A DNA stretch of 64,000 nucleotides from Lichenostomus cassidix (Eukaryota > Chordata > Aves > Passeriformes > Meliphagidae): the NCBI GenBank assembly GCA_008360975.2, contig CM039182.1, forward strand, positions 102,579,443 through 102,643,442, read 5' to 3'. Positions 49,709 through 61,400 of the stretch are shown here, piece by piece (position 1 is the first letter of the stretch; each line of letters starts with the position of its first letter). Below the pieces are notes generated by a model that saw only the letters and a program-made list of their open reading frames with translations, was not told the origin of the DNA and did not search any database. A program made the translations under genes and the position numbers.

Positions 49709-51983
49709 TCAGACATCACATGAAGAGGCTTCAAAGGTTATGATATGTATAGGCTCAATTAACATTTAGATTACAGGAACTTGCAATTTGACTACAGCCT
49801 TTTTTGCTTTCCAAAACAACTACGTATAATGTAGTTCAACTACAAATTGAAAAATATCAATCCCCATAAACATTATACAGATTCCATTTTAAAACAGCAT
49901 TACTCCAGCAAAATTCCAATTGTGTTCTCTTTGGTCTGCTTTGGAAGTTTATGATGTTACAGACTTTAGCACTTGGAATTAGGACATTCTGACATTCCCC
50001 ATTAAGAATACCTTGTGCCCATGCTTCTTCACATGAGATGGTTTTCTGAGAATCAAAGATGTCATCTTGGTGTTTTGGGCATGGGTTGGGGGTTTCTCTG
50101 CTCTTTCCCCTGCTGTAATTTACCTGGCTTCTGTCCAGAGTGCCTCTCCTGCTGTTGAGTGCTCTTCCACAGCTCCTCTCATCTCCCCTCTGCCTGCTTT
50201 AATCCATGCTCTTCTGGGTGCTCAGGTCACTCAACTGTAGTTCAGGTACAGTACAAAATCTGTTCTGAGCAAAGGAAAAAAACATGAAAGAGAAAACTTT
50301 CTGTGTTCTCGCCCATTTTTTTTTCCTCTTTTAAAACTGGATAGTGCCAGCTGCTAATTTAAAATTTCTGAGACTGTACCAAGTTCTGAGTATGAAGTTC
50401 TGTGTTGTTGCTGGGTGGATTAAGCAGGTGGATAGCTTTTTTCTCTCTTCCTTTCTTATACTCCTGCACTCTGTTTTCAGATTCTTCTGAGACTGTCTTA
50501 TAAAAGCTGCTGGTTAAAATACACAGGTTTTAATTATTTTTGAAGGGCTTGATCTTTCTTGTATAAAAGAGAGGAAACTTTAAAAAGGGCATATGTACCT
50601 TCTATGATAAAATCTGGTTTAGGGTTGGGGTTTTTTGCTTGTTTTCATTAGGATAAAGAGAAAGGACACTTCCTTTATGTAACTGGCATGCAGTTTAAAA
50701 TTTAAAAAATATTTTTGGGAGAATAAAATCATTGAAGGATATACACCTATTAAATAATTATTACATCTTTAAAGAGGAACCTGAGGTGCACCAGTGTTTT
50801 GTGACTATGGATTAATGGACTCAGCAGGATTCATCTATAGTTTATTTTGTTCAACTAAAATTATTTTAGGCTTGACTTGCTGCTGATACTCAATAACAAG
50901 CATCAAGGAATTGTAACCAGATTTTCCAGCTGTAAATTGGAACTGATTCACCATGACTTTCCACTGTATTCTCTGTGTTTAGCTTGGAAAAATATCTTTC
51001 AGTTCAGTTTGGAAACAAGGTGTGCCAAAATGGAATGAAAAAGCACTTAGAGCCTAGATTTCAGCAACAGAATTGGAGGTGTGTTACTTTTCTATCACCT
51101 GATTTATTACCTATTTTATAAATTCACCATCATAGTTCACAGTTGCATTTAATTACCTTGGCATATGAAATTGCTGTCCTAATTTTCTAAATAAAAAAGA
51201 AAAAGACAGCAAAAGAGTGGAGAAGCACGTGTTATTATCAAGATAAACCCTTGAGCTAAACTACCAGCCTTCAAATGCAGAATGACCTCCACAGCTTGAG
51301 AGTATTTTAAGATTTCACTTTTCATCTCTCAACAGCATTGGGACAATTCCCTAAGTGAGTCTTTACAGGTTATTCTATGATATATTTGAAATTAAAAAAT
51401 GTGTTCTATATAGAGCAAGATTTCAACAGCGTCAAAAGATAATAAAAACTATCACTTTAACACCATAGAAACCTCTTGTAAAATGCAAGATTGAACTTGT
51501 GTAGTACGTAATGGCTTTCTCTGAATGTTATTTGACTTGTAAGATTGTCACAAATGAGGCAACAGTTGAACTGAAAAATGCTAAATAAATTTTATTAGAA
51601 ATATGGTTAAGTGAGTTATCCTTAGGAGACAGCAGAATTATCTGATGGGTGGCTCATCTACACTACTGTCCAGAATGAGAGTATTCAAACTTTGTATGAA
51701 AAATGTATCCAGGCAGTATGGATTTAAATGGAGGATAGAAAAGGTTCATGATAGTACTGGCACTGTAGTGTAAATAACAGAGCACCTCCACAGTGCAGTG
51801 GTAATACATGGTCATATAAACCTCTCTATATATACCCATTAGATGACTATTTAATAGCTTGTGATGACTATATTATTTTTCTTTTAATTAATGTTGTAAA
51901 GGTTGTGACTCAGTCCCTCGGTGTTGTTGTAGTAGTGAACAGTCTGTAACAGGAGTAACAGCAAATTCTTGATGTTGAATTCC
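49709..51983. other. Unique DNA
   Basis: About 2.3 kb with no recognised feature, AT-rich, few open frames. Confidence 0.5.
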
Positions 51984-53142
51984 ACCTTATGGCCCTGAGA
52001 GAGCTGGTGGAGGAGCCTTCCCTCTTTTATCATCAGTTCTGGTTAACGGGGAGGTCCCCAACAACCAGAGGCTGGCCAATGTGACATCCACCCAGAAGAA
52101 GGGTTTGAAGGAGGACTCAGGGAACTACAGGCCTGTCAGCCTGACCTTGGTGCCAGAGCAGCTTATGGAACAGATCACCTTGAGTGCCATCATGCAGAAC
52201 GTACGAGACAACCAGAGGATCAATCCCAGTCATCAGGGGCTTAGGAAAGGCAGGTCCCTCTTGGCCAACCTGCTCTCCTGTTATGACCCAACTAGTTTAT
52301 AAGGGAAAGGCTCTAGTGTGCATGTACACTATCCTGGACATCAGCAAAACCTTGAACACTGTCTCCCATGGCATAGTGCTGGAGAAGCTTGGACAGGTGC
52401 ACTCTTCACTGGGTTAAAAACCACCTGGATGGTTGGGCCCAGAGAGTGGTGGTGAATGGAGTTACAACATCCAGCTGTCATCCAGTCACTGGTGGTGTTC
52501 CCCAGGGCTCAATACTGGGGCCAGTCATGTCTAATATCTCCACTTCCACTGATGATCTGGATTAGAGAATTGAGTACACCCTCAGTAAATTTGTGAACAC
52601 TAAGTTGGGTGGGAGTGTCAATCTGCTGAGGGGCCGGAAGGATCTACATAAGGATCTGGACAGGCTGGATAGATGGGCCAAGGACAGTTGTGTGAGATTC
52701 AGTAAGGCCAAGTGCTAAGTCTACTCATGGACCACAACAACCCCATGCAGCATTACAGGCTTGGGGCAGAGTGGGAGCTGAGGCTGTTTAGCCTGGAGAA
52801 GTGGAAGCTCTCTACAACTTCCTGAGAGGAGTTGTAGCCAGGTGGGAATCAACCTTTTCTCCCAGGCAACCATTGACAGGATTAGAGAACATAATTTCAA
52901 GTGGCACAAAGGGAGGTTCAGCTTGGGCATCAGGAAGAATTTCTTAACTGAAAGGCTGGTTAGGCAGTGGAACAGGCTGCCCAGGGAGGTGGTGTAGTCA
53001 CCCTCCACAGAGATGTTCAAGAAAAAAATGTGTTTGGCACTTTGTGCTGGGGCTTAGTTGCCATGGTGGTGTTTGGTCAAAGGTCGGATTCAATGATCTT
53101 GGATGTCTTTTTCAACTTTAATGATTCTCTGATTCTGTGATT
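51984..53142 (+). repeat. CR1 LINE, longest copy, with dead reverse transcriptase remnant
   Basis: Sense CR1 covering part of the ORF2 reverse transcriptase and the 3' UTR. Frame A (52081-52302) reads QKKGLKEDSGNYRPVSLT, the RT 'K..DP.NYRPISL' motif, on to a KGRSLLANLL segment. A +1 shift leads to frame B with [21 protein letters not shown] (LDF.KAFDTV.H family motif). A further shift leads to frame C with [15 protein letters not shown] (the GxPQGS motif). The catalytic F/Y-A-D-D box is lost: where FADDTKLGG is expected, 52588-52610 encodes KFVNTKLGG. At about 52773 the sequence jumps from GGCTTGGGGCAGAGTGG to GAGCTGAGGCTGTTTAGCC, skipping the C-terminal part of ORF2. The tail ends in TGATTCTCTGATTCTGTGATTC. 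It is a dead pseudo-element. Confidence 0.95.
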
Positions 53143-55554
53143 CACCAGTTATTTCTTCTGACTTCACTTCCTTATTTTTTAACAGAAAAACATTAAATCT
53201 CTAAGATTTAATATGAAATGCCACAGCTCCATAGTAACACAAAGATATAATCTTTGCTTAACAATTTCTGGTAAAGCTTATGTGTTCACCTCTTTGTTAG
53301 AGGGATAAACTCTATGACTTCCAGAAAGAAAGCAATATCTTTTGCATCTTATTTGAAATTTACTGTCTTTATGCAGTCCAGGCATGCATTCAGTGAACTG
53401 GAAGCAGGTAGAGTACTTAGGAACAGGTTCCTCTGATAAACTTGCATTATTAATGAAACTAGATTGAACTTGGGAAGGAGTGCACTTTCAGCTGTTGACA
53501 CCTGTTGCTCCATTAGTAAGCAAATCAAGATATGAGTTTGTTTAACACCAAAAAAAAAAGGATGTATAAAAAAGAAAAATTAACCTGGTATTTCTCTTTT
53601 TGTGGCACATATAAAGATCAGCTCTGCAGCACACTTCGTTGCTGCATTTTTTTAGTAAAAACATATTACTGCTTATCCAAGAAAAATAAAAACTCCTGGG
53701 TAACATATAAGGTACATTTGAGATGGTGAATTTAAGCTCACAAGTCCTTTGAAATAAAACACTGCCATTTGTCAAAGTGGATTTGAATTCAAGTAGATCA
53801 TGTGCAAAACATGACATGCAAGAGTAGAAAACTGCAAATACAGTAAGTTGGAAGGGGAAAAAATAATGAGAATTAAATTGTTCATGTACTGAAGAGACAA
53901 AATTATGTCATCTACTCAATAAGTGCATCAACTATGAAGTTTTATGCATATAGAGATGATGAGAATGAGATGAAGAAGAGAGTCCTGGTGTTCAGAACTG
54001 GAATATTGTCTGAGGTAAATAAATAGCACCTAAAACCTGAAGAGGATCCAAGGTAAAAAGGGGACCATCTCCAGACTGAATATACCAAGGCCATTTGAGA
54101 AGCCTACGAGCTTGCTCACATATTTCTCAGGCTTCAGTATTGCTTATAAAAAACTAAAGAAAAGCTGAATACTAAATCTGTTTTTAAATCTACACTTTCA
54201 TAATTCTCACTCTTTTTAGAAATATTCCATGAATTTACCAATTTCCAATGAAGTTGATTAACTGAGAAGCAGTACAGTGACAACTGAGTGCTTCCCTGTC
54301 AGATTAAGCATAATATCCTTGCTTTCAAAAAGCAGTCTTTCACCATTAGATTAGACCAGTAGCTATTCTAAGTGCAATGACACTGAGGGATTTGTTTATT
54401 TATTTATAGGCTAAGATTAATTAAATATTAATCACTTGAGCAGCGATTTAGGAAACACTAGGTTTACTAACTACACCATTGCTTGTATAAGACAGGCAGA
54501 AGACAACCACTTTTATGGATCTGCCATCCAAAGTAATAAAGGATTAACAATACACAAACCACAGGGTGTTATTTCAGTTCACAGATATCCTTGGCCCTGA
54601 TTGCCAATATAATGAATTGAAAGTCTTTCTCAAAACATGTGCATTCAATCTGGACCAGGCCACTTCGAAATAGTGAGGTGGCTGCTGAGAGGCAGAGCTG
54701 TAACACCTCAAGGCAGTCTGTGGAGAGACATTTCGAGTTACTGCTCATGGGTGGCAGGATTTCTCATAGGAAAAGAGAACTTTCCAGAAACCAGCTTGAA
54801 CAGAACTAATTACCATCAGGAATTGCTCCTGTTACATAGACCATTTGGTGTTACACTGAGCTAGAGACAAAAACACAGGTTTAAGAGTTTGGCAACAGGG
54901 AGGCTTTGTTCTTGTGGTTATTTGAAATGGAGAGCAGGTGCAGTTCCACTTGGCTGAGAAAGGCTCTGGAGAGCCACCAGCTAAACACTGCAGAGAAACT
55001 TCTGAATTGCCAGATACCAGTGGGGCTGAGGCTGCTATTCCATGATTCTTTTCAGTACCTCTGCCACAGCCTAAAATGGCTCTTCCCCAAGGAAATCTTC
55101 CCCCAAGGAAAGCTTTAGGACAAATGGCAATATTGCCTCTTACTGTCTACTTGGAAAAACTGAGGGAAATGCATGATAAGAAGAGTTTCATTTGCTTTTC
55201 CCTGGTGGACCTACAAAGTAATTCTAGGGAATAAATGATTTAACAGAATTTCAAGCTATTGCCCAAAGTTCCAGCAAAACTGCATGATTTACTTTAGCCT
55301 AAGTACATGATTGATAGCTTTATTTGGTAAGTCTCCATAAACATATTTTTGGGGAGTTGTTAAAGTGGTGCAGGGATACACGTGTCTCGTCCCTCTAGTC
55401 CAAATGGTGTGTGAGTTATTTTTATCTCTTTGACGCTGTTCCATGTTCTTCAAATGGAAAATTGGTTCCCATCGTTTTCCATACCATCCTTCTTTACATT
55501 TGCAATAGGAAAAGCATGTAAGTTCTCTGTAGGTGGTCATTGTGTGCCTTTGCA
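53143..55554. other. Unique DNA
   Basis: About 2.4 kb. A less AT-rich block at about 54640-55120 has plus-strand frames of 75 and 70 codons without known domains and a small foldback GGCTCT/AGAGCC near 54963. The minus-strand frame at 55289-55555 contains an EGF-like-looking Cys motif, discussed under findings. No gene is called. Confidence 0.45.
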
Positions 55555-55592
55555 TGTCTTTTTCAGCCCAAATGGTTCTATGGTTCTATGAA
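55555..55592 (+). repeat. CR1 3' tail remnant
   Basis: TCTTTTTCAGCCCAAATGGT followed by two TTCTATGG/TTCTATGA units matches the end of CR1 (CCTTCCAACCCAAATGATTCTATGATTCTATGA). Fewer than 40 bp are recognisable, so this is either an extremely truncated insertion or the visible end of a highly diverged one. Confidence 0.6.
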
Positions 55593-56685
55593 TAAACCTA
55601 TTTTTCTCCTTTTAAAATAGCCACAGTTTTGTAATCCCTTTCCAAATAAATCTTAATTTTATCTATTTTTAAGTAATTCATCTTTTTCTTCCCTTGGTAC
55701 ATGTAGAGTAACTGAAGCGTCTGCCTCAGAAAATGAATTATTTTTCAGGCTGTCAGTGGTAGGCAATATCTCTCCCAGTCATGCATACAGGACTGTAGAG
55801 GAGAATTGTTTCAACAGCCGCTAGACCTGATGAAGTAAGTAATTCCTTCTTGCTCAAGAGCACACAGTGGACAGTGAGGACTAAAAGAGTTTTGAACCCA
55901 GGGTTTGGTAAGCATGAGAAATTAATTGATAACCTTTCTGCTGAATAGGTTGGATTCACACTGGGCCAGGATCTGTCACCCTGAAAGGCTAGCCTGATAG
56001 GCTAGTCACTAGTATTTCAGCTGAACAGGGACTTAAGGACATAGCTGCACTTGGATTTTGTGTTTGTCATATGTTGTAAATGTATGTTATGTTAAATTAT
56101 TACTAGGACTGCTTTGCAAAAAGAAAAATATACTTTATGTGGGAGGGTGTGCAAACTGATGTGGAAGTATTTGTGTGTCATGCAAAGACTGTGTGCAGGA
56201 AGGAGTTTCTTTAGGTGGCTGAACTGCCAGTTAATTCTAATAACAAAAAATCAATGCATTGAGGATATCATGCTACCATAAGGTTGTTTTTATTGGGAAT
56301 TCAAGATCTTCAGGATTTTGTGACTGCAATCTGTTTTAATAATTTGAAATCTATAGCTGTAGGCTTAAGATGAGACCCTCAAAGTTGTTATATCTGCTAA
56401 GTCTCTATTTTAGAAATTCAACTCCCTTAGGAAAAAAAAACTAAACCCCATTTTTTTTCAGTTCAAGGTAAGTACCTCATTACAATTGTCCTTTGAAAGC
56501 TTCATTCCAAGGCAGAGCAGAGAAGTCAAGAGCTGCACTAGTCCCTGTACCTTCATCAGAAATAAATGTCATTCCCAGGTTTGTCTTTCACATTCGGGAG
56601 ATTAGTTTTTATATATCTATCACATACTGACAGTGAGCCTACACGGGTAACACCTGCTTGATTAGGATGTTTTCTGTATGTACAA
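55593..56685. other. Unique AT-rich DNA
   Basis: About 1.1 kb with no recognised feature. Confidence 0.5.
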
Positions 56686-56725
56686 TGTGTGTGTATATAT
56701 ATATATACATACACACACATATATA
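56686..56725. repeat. Alternating TG/TA/CA tract, 40 bp
   Basis: Strict pyrimidine-purine alternation from 56686 to 56725: (TG)4, (TA)7, then CA/TA/CA units and (TA)3. The TG and CA wings are complementary across the TA centre, so the tract can fold back on itself. Confidence 0.92.
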
Positions 56726-58184
56726 AGTGAGCCTTTTGTCCTTTTGGCAATAGTTGGAGGGATTTCTGAAGGTACCAGGTCCCATGGATGCGTAACAAAA
56801 CACATTGCTTTTGCACCTTCTTAAGCAGTATCTGCTTGTATAGCACATAAAATTACTTTATTCTTGTGTAGCGTATTGACTGACAGAGATGAGAACAAAT
56901 CCCATTCAAGTTTGCTTTTGGGACAAATGAGCCTGTTGGTGATTTTCTTCCCGAATTTTGAAATGCCATCTTTTAGCCTCTGTCAGTGGAATGTTCAAGC
57001 AGCTAATGCAACACATTTCAAAATAAGTCAGGAAACTTATTGCTGATTTCAATGGTTTTTAAGCCAGGCTTTTCAAAACAGATATGTTGTCATAAATATT
57101 ATTTTTTTATATAGTGAATAGTTAGAACAAACTTACAAATTAACTTGACACATCTAACTCCACATATCATGTAGGGAACCCTTGATTTCTTGAGAATTTA
57201 GAAATCCATAGGAAAACAATTGGTGTACTTGTTCAACTATCATTTTTCATTTTAACTTTGGTCTTAGTTTTTAGTTTTATCACTGTACTGATCATTTGTG
57301 AAATGCTAGACATATGTACTGCATACATTCAAATTACCCCACATTTTTCTCAGATAATCTGAATTAATAGACAAGCTAACAATCAAAAATTGTGTCCTCC
57401 ATCCGAAATTTAATGTTGTCAAATTAGCAACCGTTACCTCTGGGAGGTATTTTGCCCAATCAGTCTCACCAGAAGTATTAGATGAAGTCACAAACTCACT
57501 TAAGAAATCAGCAAAGTAACCTTATTTATCACTGAAATAAATGTAGTAGTGTACCCTGTTTATTTTTATTCATGCTGGCAGACAGCAAGTAGCATAGTGT
57601 CAGGTGACATCACTGTAGGAAAAACTCCAAGAACACATCCTTAATGTCTACTTTAAATATTACTTCTTCCAGCTTCTTTGGCCATGACTCCGTTATTGAA
57701 TTATTCAGCTACTGCTCTTGCTGGCAATACTTTTGTCACCATATGTCAACATTTAATATATGTCAGAAAAGTTAGGACTTATTTCCAAAGGAAGAATGTC
57801 AGCTTTGCATATAGCTGGGATGCTGAGTGATCTAGAGCATGGTGGCTGCAAATCTATTTTAACATCTTTGGGTTTTCCACAGTAACATTAGTATTACCTG
57901 AGCATTTCTGTTTTCCATTTAGGAAAAAGTTTTGGGGTTTTTTTTCTGTGTGAAAGTAGCAGAAATTTCTTTTTAGGCAGAACTCCCATAGGAGTGAACA
58001 CTAGAAATAGCCCAAGTGCTACTGAGGATAAAATTCAGCTTTCACAACTGGAGCGAAACACAATTTGTATGAATCCATAATGCAAGCAGAGTTTAAGAGG
58101 TCCTGCAAGGTGACTCCCCATACTCTAAAGAGCAGGTTGACTGCAAATCCTAGTCAAGCACAGTCTAATCACTTTAAACCTGCC
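56726..58184. other. Unique DNA
   Basis: AT-rich, about 1.5 kb. No gene or element recognised. Confidence 0.5.
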
Positions 58185-58475
58185 TTTAGTGGCAGGACAA
58201 GGGGAAATGGTTTCAAACTGAAAAAGGCTAAATTAGATTTGGCATAAGGAAGATATTTTTCACAGTGAAGGTGGTGAGGCACTGGAACAGGTTGCCCTGA
58301 AAAGGTGTGGATGCCTCATCCAACCTGGAAGTGTTCAAGGGCAGGTTAGATGGGGCTTTGGACAACCTTGTCTAGTGGAAGATGTCCCTGTCCATGGCAG
58401 GGGGGTTGGGTCTAGATGAATTTTCAAAGTTCCTTCTGAACTAAACCATTCTGTGATTCTATTATTCTGTGATCT
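58185..58475 (+). repeat. CR1 LINE 3' end
   Basis: Sense CR1 3' UTR: GGCAGGACAAGGGGAAATGG, TTTCAAACTGAAAAAGGCTA, AGATATTTTTCACAGTGAAGG, TGGTGAGGCACTGGAACAGG, TTGCCCTGAAAAGGTGTGGATG, GGGCTTTGGACAACCTTGTCTAG, TGTCCCTGTCCATGGCAGGG, CTAGATGA, and a tail with CATTCTGTGATTCTATTATTCTGTGATC. This copy retains the 'gggctttg.gcaaccttgtctagtgg' block that the 29.0-29.5 kb copy has lost, so the two belong to the same or a close subfamily but decayed differently. Confidence 0.95.
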
Positions 58476-61400
58476 TACAGAATTTTGAAAGAGTATTAAT
58501 AATAGCTCTTGTGACCTGGAAAATTCAGATTGTGTGAGCATATTTTGCCCTCCTAAATTCTTCCAATGGATTTTTTTTTGTCTTGCTCAAATAGCAGATA
58601 CCTAGATTTAGAATTGTTATCTATTACTGTGTTTAAAAACAGAGAAGAAAGCCAAGAAATATGATTTTACAAGTTTATGTCTTTTATTTTTTGTGATTTT
58701 TTTAATATTTCTCATTCTTTCCTGTCAGCTCATCTTTCTCTTTGAAAGTTAATACATAACCATTTTTAAGTTAGTATTACTGTTATTGAGCCTTATGTTT
58801 GTGCATGTATCTACCAAGTAGGTCACACAGGGTAAATATGTAGTTTCAAGCTATAGCTGGATGTAAAACTAGCTTGTAAGTACATATATCTATGAAGTTC
58901 ATGGCCCAGGATACCGATGGAAGTATTACAAGAGTGTAATGAGATCCAGTCTCCAGTCATTCATAGATAACCTGTACTTTGTACAGAAGCATAGGAAGAG
59001 CACTGACATCCAATTTTTCTATTCATAACAGGCTGGGCACAGCCTGATATTGAAAAGGGCTTTAACTTTATTCCCTGTGTCTGTCCTGAAAAACAATTTG
59101 GGGGAACAAAAGTTGTCATTCTCTTCTGAAATATAATGTTACGATGTTTCTAAATGTGTGAGGCCAATCAACCCCCCCATCTTGAGGAAAACAACTAGAC
59201 TTTATTTCACATTTTGGCTTTCCACAAAATTCTAGATTATATGCTCTGACATTCATGCCAAGGGAGAAAATAGATTGTTCCCAAATAAAATGCATCTTTG
59301 ATAAAAATCTCTCACTTACAAAGCAGAGAGAGACTGGATATTTTAGCCCAAGAATTTTGGCTTTTCCCAAATCCTTAACAAAAATTGCAAACATGTAAAG
59401 GATACATTTTTTTTCCAACACAGTGACAATTTCAAAAGCATCACTCAGATTCATATGTGGTATTTTTCTAAGTGGTCACTTGTTATGCAAAGAAATATGA
59501 ATTTAGATTATGAAATGTTTATCTTCATGCACATATTTTTGCTTAAATTATTTATGAAATCTCTTCTGCCAAGACAGGAAAGAAAATTGCGCTTTTGGAA
59601 TCAATGCAGTGTTATTTTGTTATTCCTTAAGGTGTTTTGAATATTGTAAGCATTAATGATGTGTCTTTCCAACTCCACACAGAAGTTTTTTAAAGCCCAT
59701 TTTAATAATGAAATATATTATCACACTAAATACTTGATAGAGTGTCTGGACTCATTGAAGTTGACAGCACAATATCTTTTGACTTAAAGAGACAAAAGAG
59801 TAGAATGGGTTTTCTGGTGGGTTTTCAAGGACAACTTGAGTTACATCAGCAAAACCTTGCAGATCCAAGCCATACATTTCTCCTGTTATGATGACTGGTT
59901 GAGCTGGCAGCTCCTCCGCCTTACATGAAGCTGACCAAAAGGTCAAATTTTGTTTCTGTACACCATCAGGAAAAGCTAGTTTCAAATGAAAAGTTAATGA
60001 AATTTCCACCTAGATTTCAAAATAAGCAGGTTTGCCCTTTTCTTAGTAGATACAAAGGTAAAATAGGATGTGGGGTTTTTCAAAGGCTCAGTATAAGATA
60101 TTTGTCAATTTAAGTTATATATTCTATAAATAAGTAATTCCTTAGCCTCAGGGAGCACAGAAAACTAACATCTGTTGGGTTCATAACAGTGACTGACTTC
60201 TCAGGATGCTTCTCCCTAAGTATTTTTCACCCTTCTTATCAAAACTGCACATCTTGAAGAGGAAAATGAATAATTGCAGAAAGTAGCAATACAGAGGAAT
60301 AATGAGGGTTCATACCAGCCATGCAATGATTTTTCCCTTGGGTGTATTTTATTCCACATTCAAGCAAAAAACCCCTTTCTTCCAAAACTTTAATATTCAT
60401 CATTTGAAAACAAGAGTCTTCCCTTGAGCAAATCTGTAGTAGGAACAAGAGAGGAAGTAGTAGAGAAATCTGTACAGTGATTAGGTGGCCTTGCTGAGAT
60501 TGCAAAAGAAGCAGAGTGAATCAGGCCACTTTTACAATTATGTTTTTAATTGAAATAGTGAAGCAGCTCAGTTTGGAGCTGTTTGCTCAAGGCTCATCCC
60601 ACCGGCAGCAGGCAGTCTCAGTGGAGACCCAAGCTCTTAAGTCATTCTTCACATCACTGTGACAAAAACAATGTGGTTAAAGGTTCTTCATTATACTAGT
60701 GCCTTAAATTCTAATCCTTAACAGATTACAGTATTTTCTTTTATATATATTTAGAGTACAATGAAAGCTCATTTGTGGACTTATTCACCTGTGAGCATTG
60801 AGCAAAAGGTACCAACTGTATGCTCTGCACAGTAAATATATAATTATTTGCCATTTCTTTTCAAGCAAATGGATTGGTCAGTTGTCTTTCTAATTTAAAA
60901 AGATTCAGGCACTTTAACATCCAATAGGAAACTAGAAATCGACAGCAAAATTTCCCTCTGCATAAACTATTTCAGCATTGAAATACACAGAAACAGTAAC
61001 TTACCTGGCCCAGGAGGTGCATGCATACCAAACCTTCTGGCATTACAGTATTTTGGTGTGGTTTCTCTTGTACTTCAAAGGTCTGTTCTCCCTGTCCTGT
61101 GCATTTTTCCACATAAAAAAACCTTGCTATTCCAAGTAAATCCTAGCAGTATAAGGGTGAGAGTTAGATCAGCCTTTAGAAGAAATTAAAACCTAAATTC
61201 TGAAAAAAAACACCACAAACTCCACACCATCTGAACGTTACAATTACACTTTTTGTCAATTTAGTGGACAACATAATCTGGTCTCTGAGTAGGCAGTTTG
61301 GCAACCTATAGTTTTTCAAGTGCCACGGAACACTGAACAGGTAGCAAGAACACTGAAAGGCAAAGCAGGAATTTCACACTGAAATAGCAATTTCTTATCT

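Noticed and set aside
59752..60009. 85-codon minus-strand frame that reads protein-like
   Set aside because: No known domain or repeated motif; length is within chance expectation for 64 kb.
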